Part shown: positions 63,104-64,000 of the stretch, piece after piece | Position numbering within the stretch: position 1 is the stretch's first letter | Layout: each line of letters starts with the position of its first letter | From: Buchnera aphidicola (Pterocallis alni) | GTDB taxonomy: Bacteria; Pseudomonadota; Gammaproteobacteria; Enterobacterales; Enterobacteriaceae | Length of the DNA: 64,000 nt | Assembly (NCBI RefSeq): GCF_964059075.1 | Contig: NZ_OZ060377.1 | Location: 186,001-250,000 of the forward strand | Direction of reading: 5' to 3' | Made by a program: the position numbers and the translations under genes | The notes under the pieces: model-generated | The model's input: the letters and a program-made list of their open reading frames with translations, nothing else | Told to the model about the DNA's origin: nothing | Database searches by the model: none

Positions 63104-64000
63104 ATGGAATTTTTATTAAATCCAGCAACATGGATTGGATTATTCACACTAATTATACTAGAAATTGTATTAGGGATTGATAATTTAATATTTATTACTA
63201 TTTTAGCTGAAAAATTATCTCCTAAACAAAGAGATAAAGCACGATTTATAGGATTAGGTTTATCACTAATCATGCGTGTATTATTATTAACAATAATATC
63301 TTGGTTAATTACCTTAACTAACCCTATATTTAATAATAAATACTTTAATCTTTCCGGTAGAGATTTAATATTATTATCTGGTGGATTATTTTTATTATTT
63401 AAAGCAACTATTGAATTACATGAAAAACTAGATGGAAAACCAAATAACAATAAAAAAAATAAAAATTATTCTGGATTTTGGATTACGATTACTCAAATAG
63501 TAATATTAGATGCTATTTTTTCACTAGACTCTGTTATTACAGCAGTTGGAATAGTGAATAAATTATTTATTATGATTGTAGCAGTCATAATTGCTACAAT
63601 TTTTATGATTATCACTTCAAAAAAAATATCACAATTTATTAATTTACATAAAACGATCATAGTCTTATGTTTAAGTTTTTTAATTATGATTGGGATTAGT
63701 TTGGTATCAGAATCATTTGGATTATATATACCAAAAGGATATATTTATGTATCTATAGGTTTTTCTATACTTATTGAAATTTTTAACCAAATCGCATTAC
63801 ATAATATGATAAAAAATGAATCTTTACTTCCTATTAGACAGAGAGCTACAGAAATTATTATTAAATTCATGACAAAAAAAAAAAACGAATCATATATAAA
63901 AAATAAAGAAAAAAAAAAATTACATCATATGTACCATACATCTCGTTTTTATGTTGATAATTTCCAAGATGAAGAAAAATATATGATTAATGGAGTATTA
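63104..64000 (+). CDS. yoaE: YoaE-type TerC-family membrane protein, 3' end outside window
   Basis: The frame is open from ATG 63104 to the last base (299 codons). GGAG at 63094-63097 precedes the ATG. E. coli YoaE is 518 aa and starts MEFLMDPSIWAGLLTL; this starts MEFLLNPATWIGLFTL. TerC membrane motifs: LEIVLGIDNLIFITILAEKL and ILDAIFSLDSVITAVGIVN, each with the family Asp; SGRDLILLSGGLFLLFKATIELHE in between. About seven membrane segments, then a soluble part beginning DEEKYMINGVL, which in E. coli leads into CBS and transporter-associated domains. Function is uncertain (TerC proteins have been linked to metal ion export). Confidence 0.93.
   Translation, partial: MEFLLNPATWIGLFTLIILEIVLGIDNLIFITILAEKLSPKQRDKARFIGLGLSLIMRVLLLTIISWLITLTNPIFNNKYFNLSGRDLILLSGGLFLLFKATIELHEKLDGKPNNNKKNKNYSGFWITITQIVILDAIFSLDSVITAVGIVNKLFIMIVAVIIATIFMIITSKKISQFINLHKTIIVLCLSFLIMIGISLVSESFGLYIPKGYIYVSIGFSILIEIFNQIALHNMIKNESLLPIRQRATEIIIKFMTKKKNESYIKNKEKKKLHHMYHTSRFYVDNFQDEEKYMINGVL

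Noticed and set aside
63088..63450. Minus-strand ORF of 120 codons
   Set aside because: It is the reverse-strand shadow of the yoaE-type gene, whose plus frame matches the TerC family throughout.

Overview
The window is a very AT-rich, gene-dense piece of a reduced gammaproteobacterial chromosome. Almost every protein aligns along its length with an Escherichia coli protein but is rich in Lys, Asn and Ile. There are no mobile elements, phage genes, CRISPR arrays or transport islands. The gene order (flhB-flhA / argS / 16S rRNA-tRNAs / dnaQ ... trpDCFBA ... hisS-glyA-bioDBA ... serS-serC-aroA-cmk-rpsA ... pykA-zwf-htpX) is the one known from Buchnera aphidicola, the nutritional endosymbiont of aphids. 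I am confident of Buchnera; I cannot name the host aphid.

Layout. 1-3197: end of a flagellar export operon, with flhB (cut by the window edge and lacking its C-terminal domain) and flhA. 3200-7030: argS, then a single 16S rRNA gene with its own promoter, a long leader/trailer processing stem, and tRNA-Ile and tRNA-Ala, but no 23S or 5S. 7101-10005: dnaQ, tRNA-Asp, gpt, grpE, smpB, tadA; smpB has no AUG in frame and tadA is split by a frameshift at a run of 13 A. 10025-14701 (minus): lepA-lepB-rnc-era-acpS. 14850-22433: mnmA, purB, fabI, a marC-family gene, lipB, lipA, pyrF, ribA. 22537-27522 (minus): a yciB-like gene and trpDCFBA. 27885-38049: rlmN, hisS, glyA, bioD/bioB/bioA, pgl and a naturally shortened mfd. 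38225-49566: central metabolism (gapA, fldA, sucA, sucB, gpmA, pfkA, tpiA) and rpsA. 49671-57305: cmk, aroA, serC, serS, trxB, infA, aspS. 57306-58907: 1.6 kb without genes. 58908-64000: pykA, zwf, htpX and the start of a yoaE-type TerC gene.

How the genes fit together. Tryptophan (trpDCFBA), serine/glycine (serC, glyA) and the shikimate step AroA serve amino-acid provisioning. Glycolysis (pfkA, tpiA, gapA, gpmA, pykA) and the entry to the pentose phosphate path (zwf, pgl) supply carbon and NADPH. sucA and sucB form the 2-oxoglutarate dehydrogenase core, whose lipoyl group is made by the lipB and lipA products in the same window. bioA, bioB and bioD cover three late biotin steps. RNase III (rnc) would process the 16S precursor stem seen here; Era helps mature the small subunit.

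No new multi-gene system is present. The most interesting signals are decay or minimisation events in otherwise conserved genes: FlhB without its NPTH switch domain, tadA needing slippage, smpB without a normal start, an Asp-to-Asn change at a metal-ligand position of RNase III, long in-frame adenine runs in essential genes, and a 1.6-kb non-coding block.
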